Part shown: piece after piece, positions 43,393-51,913 of the stretch | Layout: every line of letters begins with the position of its first letter | Position numbering within the stretch: position 1 is the first letter of the stretch | Assembly (NCBI GenBank): GCA_910579105.1 | Contig: CAJTRT010000013.1 | Span: 1-57,253 of the forward strand | Reading direction: 5' to 3' | Length of the DNA: 57,253 nucleotides | DNA from: an uncultured Muribaculaceae bacterium | Lineage (GTDB): Bacteria; Bacteroidota; Bacteroidia; Bacteroidales; Muribaculaceae | Position numbers and translations under genes: made by a program | The notes under the pieces: generated by a model | What the model was told of the DNA's origin: nothing | What the model saw: only the letters and a program-made list of their open reading frames with translations | Database searches by the model: none

Positions 43393-44346
43393 ATGGGAAA
43401 AATCAAAGAATACAAGACCTCCCTGGGAGCGTTCATCCAGAGCGACAAGGGGCAGCGTTTCTTCAACTTCGCCTATTCAATCGGCGCGGCCATCGTGATC
43501 TGGGGCGCGCTCTTCAAAATTCTGCACCTCCCGGGGGGCAACTTCCTGCTGTCGCTCGGCATGGGCACGGAGGTGCTGATGTTCACCCTGACGGCTTTCG
43601 ACCGTCCTCCCAAGCAGTACAAGTGGGAGCAGGTGTTCCCCGTGTTCGAGACCGGCAAGGATGAGGACCGTCCCGACTTCGAGAAGGGTGCGGGGATGGT
43701 GGTTAACGGCGGCGCGCCTGTCGCCGGAGCCGCTCCAGCCGGACACGCGGCGCAGACCCCGCTTGTCTCTCCCGACCTTTCGGGGGCTTCTCCCGCCGAG
43801 ATGATGGCGGGTATAACCTCCGCGTCGCAGCTCTATGTCGACCAGCTCACCGAGATGACCCGCGAGCTGCGCCATTTGCAGGAATCTACCCGCGCGCTGA
43901 ACACCGTCAGCGACGTGCTTCTCGAATCATACCGGGCGATCACAGAGAACTCGGAGAACATAACCCGCTCCTCCAACGGCTATGTCGAGCAGATGCAGGA
44001 CCTCAACCGCAATATCAACGGCCTAAACACCATCTACGAGATACAGCTCAAAAGCGTCTCCTCGCAGCTCGACGCCATCGACCGCGTGAACCGCGGCATC
44101 AAGGACATAAGCCAGATGTACGAGCAGTCGTCCGACGCCTCCTCGCGCTACTGCGCCGAGACGGAGAAGATGGCCCGCTACATGCAGCAGCTCAACTCGG
44201 TCTACGAGAAGATGATCACGGCTATGACCATCAATATGTACAACCCCATGGCGGCTGCCGCCGCCGCGGCCGCTCCGCAGCAGCCCTCGGCGCAACCCCC
44301 GGTTCCTCCCGTGCCTCCGGCCGGACAGGCGGAACCCGAAGCCTGA
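43393..44346 (+). CDS. porL: Type IX secretion motor protein PorL/GldL
   Basis: 317-residue inner-membrane subunit of the proton-driven PorLM motor. Two transmembrane helices (about residues 27-45 and 52-70) with the conserved LHLPGGNFLLSLGMGTEVLMF stretch between and within them are followed by a cytosolic region. The region FDRPPKQYKWEQVFPVF near residue 72 is a family marker. The middle shows coiled-coil heptads (TEMTRELRHLQESTRAL, QMQDLNRNINGLNTIYEI). The tail is Ala/Pro-rich. ATG 43393 is followed directly by KIKEYKTSLG, as in relatives; the longer frame from 43213 overlaps porK. Confidence 0.95.
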   Translation: MGKIKEYKTSLGAFIQSDKGQRFFNFAYSIGAAIVIWGALFKILHLPGGNFLLSLGMGTEVLMFTLTAFDRPPKQYKWEQVFPVFETGKDEDRPDFEKGAGMVVNGGAPVAGAAPAGHAAQTPLVSPDLSGASPAEMMAGITSASQLYVDQLTEMTRELRHLQESTRALNTVSDVLLESYRAITENSENITRSSNGYVEQMQDLNRNINGLNTIYEIQLKSVSSQLDAIDRVNRGIKDISQMYEQSSDASSRYCAETEKMARYMQQLNSVYEKMITAMTINMYNPMAAAAAAAAPQQPSAQPPVPPVPPAGQAEPEA

Positions 44347-44439
44347 CCCCATCCGGGCATGGCGATTTTCCCCCGGACGTATTGTCGTTTCCGGGAGGCA
44401 TACAACAGATAGAAAGCAACTTTCAAAAACTCATAAGAA

Positions 44440-46008
44440 TTGGGCACCAGTAACAACCAGCTATCGCCGCGTCAGAAGATGATAAACCTTATGTATATCG
44501 TCCTGACAGCCATGCTGGCACTAAACGTCTCGAGCGACGTGCTCAACGGCTTCACCCAGGTCGAGGAGGGGTTGACGCGCACCAACGACAATGTCGAGCA
44601 GCGCAACGCCGCCATTCTCGGAACCCTCCGCGACTTCGCCGAGAAGAATCCCGACAAGGGGCAGCGGTGGTATGACAAGGCCGCCGAAGTGCGCGGCGTG
44701 ACCGAGGCCATATGCGTCGAGATCGACTCCATAAAAGGACTGATCGTCAAGGAGGCCGACGGCGACGACGGCGACGTGAGGGACATACAGAACCGCGACA
44801 ACCTCGAGGCCGCGTCGGTAGTGATGCTCAGCGGGGGCAATCCGCTGGGGCGGCGCCTGCGCGCCAATGTCGAGGGTTACCGCGAATATGTCTCCTCGCT
44901 GATGACCGATTCCGTGAAGCGCGACAACGTGCTGAAAGCGCTGGCCACCGACGCGGTGCAGCGCAAGGGGAGCATAGGCAAGATGGCGTGGGAGGAATCG
45001 AAATTCGACAACCAGCCCGTGGTGGCCGCTGTCACCCTGCTGACCAAGCTCCAGAACGACATAAAGTATGCCGAGGGGGAGGCGTTGCAGACCCTACTGG
45101 CAAACGTCGACGCGGGCGATGTGCGCGTCAACGAGCTTAACGCATTCGTCATCCCCAACAGCCGCGTGGTAATGCGCGGCGGCAAATACACCGCCAACAT
45201 CGTGCTGGCGGCTGTCGACACCACGGCCCGCCCCTCGGTGTTCGTCAACGGCGCCAAGCTCGCCAACGACCGCGGCCTCTACGAGTTCAACCCCGGCTCG
45301 ACCGGCACGTTCGACTACAAGGGTTACCTGGAGGTTCCCGCTGGCGACGGCACGATGAACCGTCTCCCGTTCGAGTCGTCCTACACGGTGATAGAGCCTA
45401 CGGCCACTGTCTCCGCCACGATGATGAACGTGCTGTATGCCGGAATCGACAACCCGATCTCTATTTCCGTGCCCGGCGTGGCCAACAGCGCCGTGACGGC
45501 CACAATGACCAACGGGACGCTGACACGCAAGGGTGATTCCTGGGTGGCGCATCCGGCCAAGGTCGGCGAAGAGGCGACGGTGACGGTCAACGCGCAGATG
45601 GACGGCCGGCCGATGACCGTGGCCGCCACCAAGTTCCGCGTGCGCAAGCTGCCCGACCCGACCCCGTATATCGCTTTCAAGGATGCCAACGGCGCCGAGA
45701 ACCGCTACAAGGGGGGAGGCCGCGGATTGTCGAAAGCGCTGTTGATGGCTGCCCCGGGCATCGAAGCGGCGATTGACGATGACCTGCTGAACATCCAGTT
45801 CAAGGTGCTCAGTTTCGAGACTGTTTTCTTCGACTCGATGGGCAACGCCATCCCGGAGGTATCCAACGGCTCGCAGTTCTCCCAGCGCCAGAAGGATTCG
45901 TTCCGGCGCCTCAGCCGCGGCAAGCGGTTCTACATATCCCGCGTGAAAGCCACCGGCCCCGACGGGATTACCCGCGACCTGGCTCCCATAGAGGTGATTA
46001 TAAATTAA
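44440..46008 (+). CDS. porM: Type IX secretion motor protein PorM/GldM (TTG start)
   Basis: 522-residue partner of PorL: one transmembrane helix at residues 15-33 (KMINLMYIVLTAMLALNVSSD) and a long periplasmic stalk with Ig-like domains reaching the PorKN ring. The start is TTG at 44440: an in-frame TAA lies at 44434-44436, and the family-conserved NNQLSPRQKMINLMY begins right after the TTG. The first ATG (44479) would remove the conserved SPRQ motif. The stalk contains the LSGGNPLGRRLRANVEGYREY helix and C-terminal IAFKDANGAENRY. The stop lies 26 bp before porN. Confidence 0.92.
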   Translation: MGTSNNQLSPRQKMINLMYIVLTAMLALNVSSDVLNGFTQVEEGLTRTNDNVEQRNAAILGTLRDFAEKNPDKGQRWYDKAAEVRGVTEAICVEIDSIKGLIVKEADGDDGDVRDIQNRDNLEAASVVMLSGGNPLGRRLRANVEGYREYVSSLMTDSVKRDNVLKALATDAVQRKGSIGKMAWEESKFDNQPVVAAVTLLTKLQNDIKYAEGEALQTLLANVDAGDVRVNELNAFVIPNSRVVMRGGKYTANIVLAAVDTTARPSVFVNGAKLANDRGLYEFNPGSTGTFDYKGYLEVPAGDGTMNRLPFESSYTVIEPTATVSATMMNVLYAGIDNPISISVPGVANSAVTATMTNGTLTRKGDSWVAHPAKVGEEATVTVNAQMDGRPMTVAATKFRVRKLPDPTPYIAFKDANGAENRYKGGGRGLSKALLMAAPGIEAAIDDDLLNIQFKVLSFETVFFDSMGNAIPEVSNGSQFSQRQKDSFRRLSRGKRFYISRVKATGPDGITRDLAPIEVIIN

Positions 46009-46034
46009 ATATCGAATATACCCAACTTTCAGCC

Positions 46035-47243
46035 ATGAACCTGATTGCAAAATATGCCATAACCTGCGCGGTGTTTGCCGCCGGTTTCCTTTCCGCGGCG
46101 GCGCAGGGCGACGCGGGGGGCTCGTCGTCGAGCAGCTCAATCGTGCGCCGCGGCGGGGCTTCCGGCCCTTCGCGCCGCGGCGAGCAGGCGCAGCCCGGGG
46201 TGACCGACCGCATGCAGAAGCATTTTTCCTCGGAGTCGAACGTCTCCGACGCCGACCGTATGTGGATGCGCGTGATCTACCGCGACCTGGAGGTTAAGAA
46301 CCCCAAGAACGCGGCGCTATACTTTCCCGAAGAGGTGATCGACGGGCAGGAGAACCTCTTCCGCATACTCATGCGGCTGCTGGCCGACAACCGGGTGCCG
46401 GCCTATGAGTATCTCGACGGCAAGGAGATATTCACCGACCAGTACAGGCTGAAAGTGCGCGACATGCTTGACCGCTTCCACGTCATGTATTCCGAGGCGA
46501 AAGGCTCCACGGAGAAGAACCCGAAGTTCGCCATCGACGAGAGCGACGTGCCTGCCAACGAGGTGCTTTCATACTACATATTGGAGAAATGGGAGTTTGA
46601 CTCGCGCACCAACAAGACCCGCCGCGTGGTTGAGGCGATCTGCCCGGTGCTTCACCGGTCCGACGATTTCGGAGGTGACGCCGTGCGCTATCCGATGTTC
46701 TGGATCAGGATGAGCGATATCCGTCCCTATCTCGCGCAGCAGTATATCTTCATCGACGACGACAACAACCTGCCGAAATACACCTACGACGATTTCTTCC
46801 GTCTGTCGATGTATGACGGCGACATCTACAAGACGCGCAACCTCACGAACCGCTCGATGATGCAGATGTTCCCCGACCCGGATGACCGCAAGCGGGCGCA
46901 GGACAGCATACAGAACCGCCTCGACTCGTTTGACAAGAAGCTGTGGGTGCCCTCCCGCGAGGAGGTGATCGCCGCCCGCGAGGCCCGCGAGGCCGCGGAA
47001 GCCGCCAAGGCCGAGGCTGAGGCGAACGGCGCTGACATCCAGTCGCGCGACGGCGAAGGGGAGGAGGCGGCCGCCGCGGCTGCCGAGAAGCCGGTCAGGA
47101 AGTCGGCCCGTACGTCCCGCGGAAAGAAAAAGTCCGGCGACACCAAGGCCGCCCCGAAGAAGAAAAAGTCGCGCAAGGAGGCCAAGCCTAAGGCCGCCAA
47201 GTCGAGCTCGTCGGCAGTCCGCTCGGTGCGCCGCAGAAAGTGA
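46035..47243 (+). CDS. porN: Type IX secretion protein PorN/GldN with basic C-terminal tail
   Basis: 402-residue periplasmic partner of PorK. The signal peptide ends near residue 21 (Ala-Ala-Ala-Gln). The conserved core includes MQKHFSSESNVSDADRMWMRVIYR (near 62), DEVPANEVLSYYILEKWEFD-type motif as SDVPANEVLSYYILEKWEFD (near 172), VLHRSDDFGGDAVRYPMFW and LAQQYIFIDDDN. The last about 85 residues form a Glu/Ala then Lys/Ser/Arg-rich tail (KKKSGDTKAAPKKKKSRKEA), not part of the usual core. The gene ends the porTPKLMN set; an ABC transporter follows after 60 bp. Confidence 0.93.
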   Translation: MNLIAKYAITCAVFAAGFLSAAAQGDAGGSSSSSSIVRRGGASGPSRRGEQAQPGVTDRMQKHFSSESNVSDADRMWMRVIYRDLEVKNPKNAALYFPEEVIDGQENLFRILMRLLADNRVPAYEYLDGKEIFTDQYRLKVRDMLDRFHVMYSEAKGSTEKNPKFAIDESDVPANEVLSYYILEKWEFDSRTNKTRRVVEAICPVLHRSDDFGGDAVRYPMFWIRMSDIRPYLAQQYIFIDDDNNLPKYTYDDFFRLSMYDGDIYKTRNLTNRSMMQMFPDPDDRKRAQDSIQNRLDSFDKKLWVPSREEVIAAREAREAAEAAKAEAEANGADIQSRDGEGEEAAAAAAEKPVRKSARTSRGKKKSGDTKAAPKKKKSRKEAKPKAAKSSSSAVRSVRRRK

Positions 47244-47303
47244 CGACCGGCTCCCGGATCGGCGAGACAGCTAAACGCATAGAAAAACAAGCATCATGCC
47301 TGT

Positions 47304-49133
47304 ATGAACGATTTCATATCGATCCTCCGGCGCTTCGTGCCGCCCTATAAGAAGTACTTGATGTTGAACATCCTGTTCAACATCTTGGCTTCTTTTTTGA
47401 CGTTGTTCTCATTCGCGATCATCATCCCGATTCTGGAGATGCTGTTCAAGATACGCGAGGCGGCATACACTTATATGCCCCTTGACGGTGACCACTCGCT
47501 CAAAGACGTGGTAGTCAATAATTTCTACTACTACACCCAGCAGGTTATCGATTCCTACGGACAGGGGGCCGCGCTCGCCATGCTCGCCGCGCTCCTGGTG
47601 TTCATGACAGGGCTGAAGACCGGTTCGACCTACCTGGCGAGTTATTTCATCATACCGATGCGCAGCGGCATCGTGCGTGACATACGCAACTTTGTGTTCG
47701 ACAAGATGGTCACGCTCCCGATTTCCTTTTTCACTTCCGAGCGGAAAGGGGACGTGATGGCCCGCATGAGCGGCGACGTCGGGGAGATAGAGAACTCCAT
47801 CATGACCTCGCTCGACATGGTGTTCAAGAACCCGATCATGATTCTTGTATGCCTGGTGATGATGATTGCGGTGTCGTGGCAGCTGACTGTTTTCGTGCTG
47901 ATTCTGCTCCCGCTGGCCGGACTGGTGATGGGCAAGGTGGGCAAAAGCCTCAAGCGCAAGAGCTTGGAGCAGCAGAACCAGTGGGGCGTGCTGATGAGCA
48001 ACATCGAAGAGTGCCTGGGGGGCCTGCGAATCATCAAGGCGTTCAACGCCGAGAAGAAGGTCGCCGACCGATTCCACCGCGAGAATATGAAGTATTACAG
48101 GCTGTCGACCCGTATCATGCGCCGGCAGAACCTCGCGCACCCCATGAGCGAGTTCCTGGGCACCACGGCGATCGCCATAGTGCTGTGGTTTGGCGGCTCT
48201 CTGATCCTCAACGGCGCTTCGTCGCTCGAAGCCCCGGAGTTCATCTACTACATGATAATCTTTTACAGCATCATCAATCCGGCCAAAGACCTTTCCAAGG
48301 GGATGTACGCCATACAGAAGGGTCTCGCGTCGATGGTGCGCGTCGACAAGATACTCAATGCCCCCAACCCTATAAAGGATCCCGTCGAGCCGAAAAGCAT
48401 CGGGGCTTTGAAGGGGCATATAAGGTACGACGGAGTGTCGTTCAGCTATGGCTCCAACGAGGTGCTGCACGACATAAATCTCGACATACCAGCGGGTGCG
48501 ACCGTGGCGCTGGTAGGGCAGTCGGGTTCCGGCAAGTCGACGATGGCCGACCTGCTGCCGCGCTTCTATGATGTTGACAAAGGTGCGATAACGATTGACG
48601 GCGTCGACGTGCGCGACATGAAGGTACACGACCTGCGCTCGCTGATGGGCAACGTGAACCAGGAGGCGATTCTGTTTAACGACACGTTCTATAACAATAT
48701 AACCTTCGGAGTGAAGGACGCTACGATGGACGAGGTGGTGGCCGCCGCGAGGATTGCCAACGCCGACGAGTTTATCCGTGCTTCCGAGGAGGGATACGAC
48801 ACCGGCATCGGCGACCGCGGATGCCGCCTTTCCGGCGGCCAGCGCCAGCGCGTCTCCATTGCTCGCGCGATATTGAAAAACCCCCCGGTGCTGATTCTCG
48901 ACGAGGCCACGTCGGCTCTTGACTCTGAGAGCGAGAAGGTGGTTCAGGAGGCGCTGGAGCGCCTTATGGAGGGGCGCACGACGCTTGTGATAGCCCACCG
49001 TCTGTCGACCATCAAGAACGCCGACCTGATATGCGTGCTCCACGAGGGGCGCATAGTCGAGGCCGGCACCCATGACCAGCTCCTCGCCCTCAACGGCTAC
49101 TATCGCCGCCTGGTCGACATGCAGAAATTCTGA
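47304..49133 (+). CDS. ABC exporter, MsbA-like (ATPase fused to membrane domain)
   Basis: 609-residue half-transporter. Six hydrophobic helices occupy about residues 18-325. The ATPase domain follows with Walker A GQSGSGKST (near 405), Q-loop region, signature LSGGQRQRVS (near 510), Walker B VLILDEATSALD and the H-loop IAHRLS. Architecture is that of lipid or peptide exporters such as MsbA; the homodimer would flip lipid A or a related envelope lipid, but the substrate is not encoded in this sequence. It follows porN by 60 bp and precedes a strong terminator, so it may be cotranscribed with the secretion operon. Confidence 0.93.
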   Translation: MNDFISILRRFVPPYKKYLMLNILFNILASFLTLFSFAIIIPILEMLFKIREAAYTYMPLDGDHSLKDVVVNNFYYYTQQVIDSYGQGAALAMLAALLVFMTGLKTGSTYLASYFIIPMRSGIVRDIRNFVFDKMVTLPISFFTSERKGDVMARMSGDVGEIENSIMTSLDMVFKNPIMILVCLVMMIAVSWQLTVFVLILLPLAGLVMGKVGKSLKRKSLEQQNQWGVLMSNIEECLGGLRIIKAFNAEKKVADRFHRENMKYYRLSTRIMRRQNLAHPMSEFLGTTAIAIVLWFGGSLILNGASSLEAPEFIYYMIIFYSIINPAKDLSKGMYAIQKGLASMVRVDKILNAPNPIKDPVEPKSIGALKGHIRYDGVSFSYGSNEVLHDINLDIPAGATVALVGQSGSGKSTMADLLPRFYDVDKGAITIDGVDVRDMKVHDLRSLMGNVNQEAILFNDTFYNNITFGVKDATMDEVVAAARIANADEFIRASEEGYDTGIGDRGCRLSGGQRQRVSIARAILKNPPVLILDEATSALDSESEKVVQEALERLMEGRTTLVIAHRLSTIKNADLICVLHEGRIVEAGTHDQLLALNGYYRRLVDMQKF

Positions 49134-49175
49134 TACGTTCGAGGTCGGGCTGGATGTCTGCCGAATGGTATAAAC

Positions 49176-49211
49176 AACCGGCGACCCGGCCTCACGGTCG
49201 GGTCGCTGGTT
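49176..49211 (+). terminator. Terminator of the type IX secretion/ABC operon
   Basis: AACCGGCGACCCG at 49176-49188 pairs with CGGGTCGCTGGTT at 49199-49211 (one G-T pair) and is followed by TCTTCT. A second hairpin (CCCCGGA/TCCGGG type) lies at 49215-49241. Confidence 0.85.
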
Positions 49212-49241
49212 CTTCTCCCCGGAAGTCCCCTCCGGGAGGTG

Positions 49242-49435
49242 GGGGAGTAAGTGCTAAAACCAATTCTATCAATCATTAACCAATCTATATCAATCTTGCT
49301 TATGAAGTCTTGTTTCTGTAATTAAGACACTTCAAACAGGGCAAAGGTTGTATCGCATTAGGTGAATTAAACTTAAAATCGTGTGAAAGATAGTGAAGTG
49401 CGGCTTTTTCAGCCCGGGTATTAGTAATTTTGGGT
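49242..49435 (+). other. AT-rich intergenic region upstream of the TPR gene
   Basis: The stretch holds a short repeated ATCAATC motif (near 49267 and 49290), and a GAAGTCTTG/AAGACACTTC imperfect hairpin at about 49303-49333. A TAATTTTG box at 49425-49432 lies only three bases from the ATG and has no -33 partner. No ORF is evident. Confidence 0.4.
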
Positions 49436-50236
49436 ATGGATTTGGTTAAAAGATACGCTTTTACGGCCTTGCTTGCGGTCTCGGTTGCCGCATGGGGCGC
49501 CGATTATATAACCTGCGTCGAGGAGGCGGAGCGGGAAATTTCCAAGGGGAATTACGAGCTCGCCGGTGAATGGCTGAGGGAGGCTATGACCACGGAGCCG
49601 TCGAACGCCAATAATGTGCTGCTTCTCTCGAACCTCGGCATGGTGCAGTTCTACGCGGGAAACGACTCTCTGGCGCTCGGAACGCTTTCGCAAGCCAGGG
49701 CTATGGCTCCCGGCTCTGTCACGATACTGCTCAACCGGGCCCGGGTGCTCGACCATATGGGGCGGCGGCAGGATGCCGCGGCCGACCTCTCGCTGGCCAT
49801 AGCCGCGGATTCGACATACGCCCCGGCCTATTATGAGCGCGGGGCGCTGCTGCTCGATTCCGGGGATTTCGCGGGAGCCGAGGCCGATATGGCGCGCCAT
49901 CGATCGCTGCGTCCCAAGGCGAGGCAGTCGCTTCTGGCTCTGGCTCTCATATATTCTTCTACGGGCCGGCCTCGGGAGGCCATAAAAGCGTATGGCGAAC
50001 TGCTCGAGGGGCATCCCGACGCGGATCTGCTGTCGGCCCGCGCCATATGCCGGATGGACCTGGGGGAGTTGCCTGAAGCCGCCGAGGACATACAGGCCGG
50101 TCTGGCGCTCGCGCCGGACGACCCCGGGCTGTATCTGTGCCGCGCCAGGCTTAACCGCCTGCGCTACCGGGAGGCCGACGCGGAAGCCGACGAACGGCGC
50201 GCCGCCGAGCTTCAGCGCGCCGCGCCGGCAAGATAG
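49436..50236 (+). CDS. Exported tetratricopeptide repeat protein
   Basis: 266-residue protein with an N-terminal signal peptide (ends near residue 18, Ala-Trp-Gly-Ala) and about six TPR motifs: ALGTLSQARAMAPGS, AAADLSLAIAADSTYAPAYYERGALLLDSG and AIKAYGELLEGHPDADLLSARA are clearest. TPR scaffolds mediate protein-protein contacts, here in the periplasm. ATG 49436 is used, since the preceding TTG (49430) adds two residues only. Partners are unknown; the DUF3108 genes follow after 87 bp on the same strand. The last residues (ADERRAAELQRAAPAR) form a charged helix. Confidence 0.85.
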   Translation: MDLVKRYAFTALLAVSVAAWGADYITCVEEAEREISKGNYELAGEWLREAMTTEPSNANNVLLLSNLGMVQFYAGNDSLALGTLSQARAMAPGSVTILLNRARVLDHMGRRQDAAADLSLAIAADSTYAPAYYERGALLLDSGDFAGAEADMARHRSLRPKARQSLLALALIYSSTGRPREAIKAYGELLEGHPDADLLSARAICRMDLGELPEAAEDIQAGLALAPDDPGLYLCRARLNRLRYREADAEADERRAAELQRAAPAR

Positions 50237-50323
50237 CAGCCGGAGGCGGTTAACGCATTCCCCCGGCTGATAAACCATTGCCCCTGCGGAGGTGTTTATA
50301 ATCTGATAACAATTGTCAAGATT

Positions 50324-51091
50324 ATGAAAAAGTTCGGGATTCTCACATTGTCGCTGCTATCGGCTTTCGCGGCCGGAGCATGGACTGTGCCTGACGAGAC
50401 TCTACATTACGGGGTGCGCTACAAATGGGGCCTGATTGACGCCAACGCAGGCATCGCTACGCTCACCACTGTGAACAATCCTGCCGACGGCACTTTCACG
50501 GCCACGCTTTCAGGCAGGTCGGTGGATCTGCTGGGCCACTATTACGCGGCCACCGACACCATGGTCGGCTCGATTATGGCCAACGACTACCGCCCTGTGT
50601 ATAGCGAGCGCATTTCCAGGGAGGCCGGTGAGTTCACCATCGAGACCATCACTTACGACCATTCGGGCCAATCGTCGGAAGGGAACATCGTAAAGCGGCT
50701 TCCCGGAGGCAAGGTGCTCCGTTCCCGCGTAAGCCATTATGCCGGGGGTCTCACGCTCGATCTCCTGGCGGTGTTCTACTACATCCGGCAGATTCCTTAC
50801 GAGCGGATGGAGCGGGGAGAGACTGTGACAGTGAACATATTCGCCGGTCAGACTCCCGAGACGCTGACGGTGACATACAACGGGCGCTCGACGCGCCCTG
50901 TGCGCGGGGCCGAGGCCGGAACGTTCGACATCAGTCTCGAATTTTCGACACAGGAGCCCACAGCATCCTCCGACAGTATGGAGGTATGGATTTCCGACGA
51001 CGACCGGCGTCTGCCTCTCCAGATCAACGGCTCGCTGAAAATTGGCCACATAGAGTGCTCGCTGCTTGGCGAGGAAGCCGACGGCCTCTGA
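50324..51091 (+). CDS. Exported DUF3108-type protein (copy 1)
   Basis: 255-residue exported protein. The signal peptide ends near residue 19 (Ala-Gly-Ala-Trp). The DUF3108 pattern is recognisable: ETLHYGVRYKWGLIDANAGIATL at the mature N-terminus, DLLAVFYYIRQIPYERMERGETV in the middle and DSMEVWISDDDRRLPLQIN at the end. DUF3108 proteins are periplasmic and possibly bind polysaccharide or lipid, but the function is unproven. A paralogue follows after 39 bp, with the same architecture, so the pair arose by duplication. Confidence 0.82.
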   Translation: MKKFGILTLSLLSAFAAGAWTVPDETLHYGVRYKWGLIDANAGIATLTTVNNPADGTFTATLSGRSVDLLGHYYAATDTMVGSIMANDYRPVYSERISREAGEFTIETITYDHSGQSSEGNIVKRLPGGKVLRSRVSHYAGGLTLDLLAVFYYIRQIPYERMERGETVTVNIFAGQTPETLTVTYNGRSTRPVRGAEAGTFDISLEFSTQEPTASSDSMEVWISDDDRRLPLQINGSLKIGHIECSLLGEEADGL

Positions 51092-51130
51092 GTTTAAACC
51101 TTGCGGCGCGCCAAGCGTCTAAAAGACATT

Positions 51131-51913
51131 ATGAAGAAACTACTGCTGACATTCGCCCTGCTGCTGGCGGTGCTCCCCGCTGTGAGCGCGTGGGAGGTGC
51201 CCAAGGAGACATTGACCTACGACATCATGTACAAGTGGGGCCTGATCAACAAGAAAGCGGGCGACGTGGCCATCAAGACGGCCATGGTGCCCGGCACGCC
51301 GGAATTCCAGGCGGAGCTGACGGCCAAGACGGCCAAGTGGGCCGACAGGTTCTATCTCGTGCGCGACACCCTGCGCGGCACCATCGCGAAGGCCACCTTC
51401 TATCCGTCGTATTACGAGAAGATAGCCCGCGAGGGGGGCGACTTCAACCACGACATACTGCGCTATGACCGCTCGGGAAGCGTCGTGAAAGCCGATGTTA
51501 AGGTGGCCAGGAAGAAGAAGGACGCCAAAGCCGTGAAGCGCTCGACAAAGACGCTTACCGCGACCGGGCCGACGCTCGACATGCTCAGCGCCTTCTACTT
51601 TATGCGCTCTTTCGACTTCGCCAACCTCCACAAAGGGCAGATGGTGAAACTGACAGTGTTCTCCGGCCGCGAGAAGGAGATTCTGACAATCCACTTCGAC
51701 AACCGCGACCGGGTTAAGATAGGCAAGAAGGAATACGACACCTACCACATAACCTTCACCTTTACCTCGGGCGACGGGCGCAAGACCTCCGACAACATGG
51801 ATGCCTGGATCTCAACCGGCCCGGAGCGCATACCGTTGCTGCTCGAAGGGAAGCTCCCCGTCGGCAAGGTCCGCGCCGTCTATTCCGGCCCGATTCCGCC
51901 AACAGCCGGCTGA
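51131..51913 (+). CDS. Exported DUF3108-type protein (copy 2)
   Basis: 260-residue paralogue of the preceding gene. The signal peptide ends near residue 20 (Val-Ser-Ala-Trp). Matching landmarks are ETLTYDIMYKWGLINKKAGDVAI, PTLDMLSAFYFMRSFDFANLHKG and DNMDAWISTGPERIPLLLEGKL. A Lys-rich insertion (VARKKKDAKAVKRSTK, near residue 130) is unique to this copy. ATG 51131 is the only start with a signal peptide. The stop codon directly abuts the stop of the convergent leucine-rich repeat gene (51913/51914), leaving no space for a separate terminator. Confidence 0.82.
   Translation: MKKLLLTFALLLAVLPAVSAWEVPKETLTYDIMYKWGLINKKAGDVAIKTAMVPGTPEFQAELTAKTAKWADRFYLVRDTLRGTIAKATFYPSYYEKIAREGGDFNHDILRYDRSGSVVKADVKVARKKKDAKAVKRSTKTLTATGPTLDMLSAFYFMRSFDFANLHKGQMVKLTVFSGREKEILTIHFDNRDRVKIGKKEYDTYHITFTFTSGDGRKTSDNMDAWISTGPERIPLLLEGKLPVGKVRAVYSGPIPPTAG

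Noticed and set aside
49425..49438. TAATTTTG three bases before the TPR-gene ATG, considered as a promoter for a leaderless mRNA
   Set aside because: No TTTG or TTG lies at the required 19-21 bp distance upstream; the match is likely chance in an AT-rich region.
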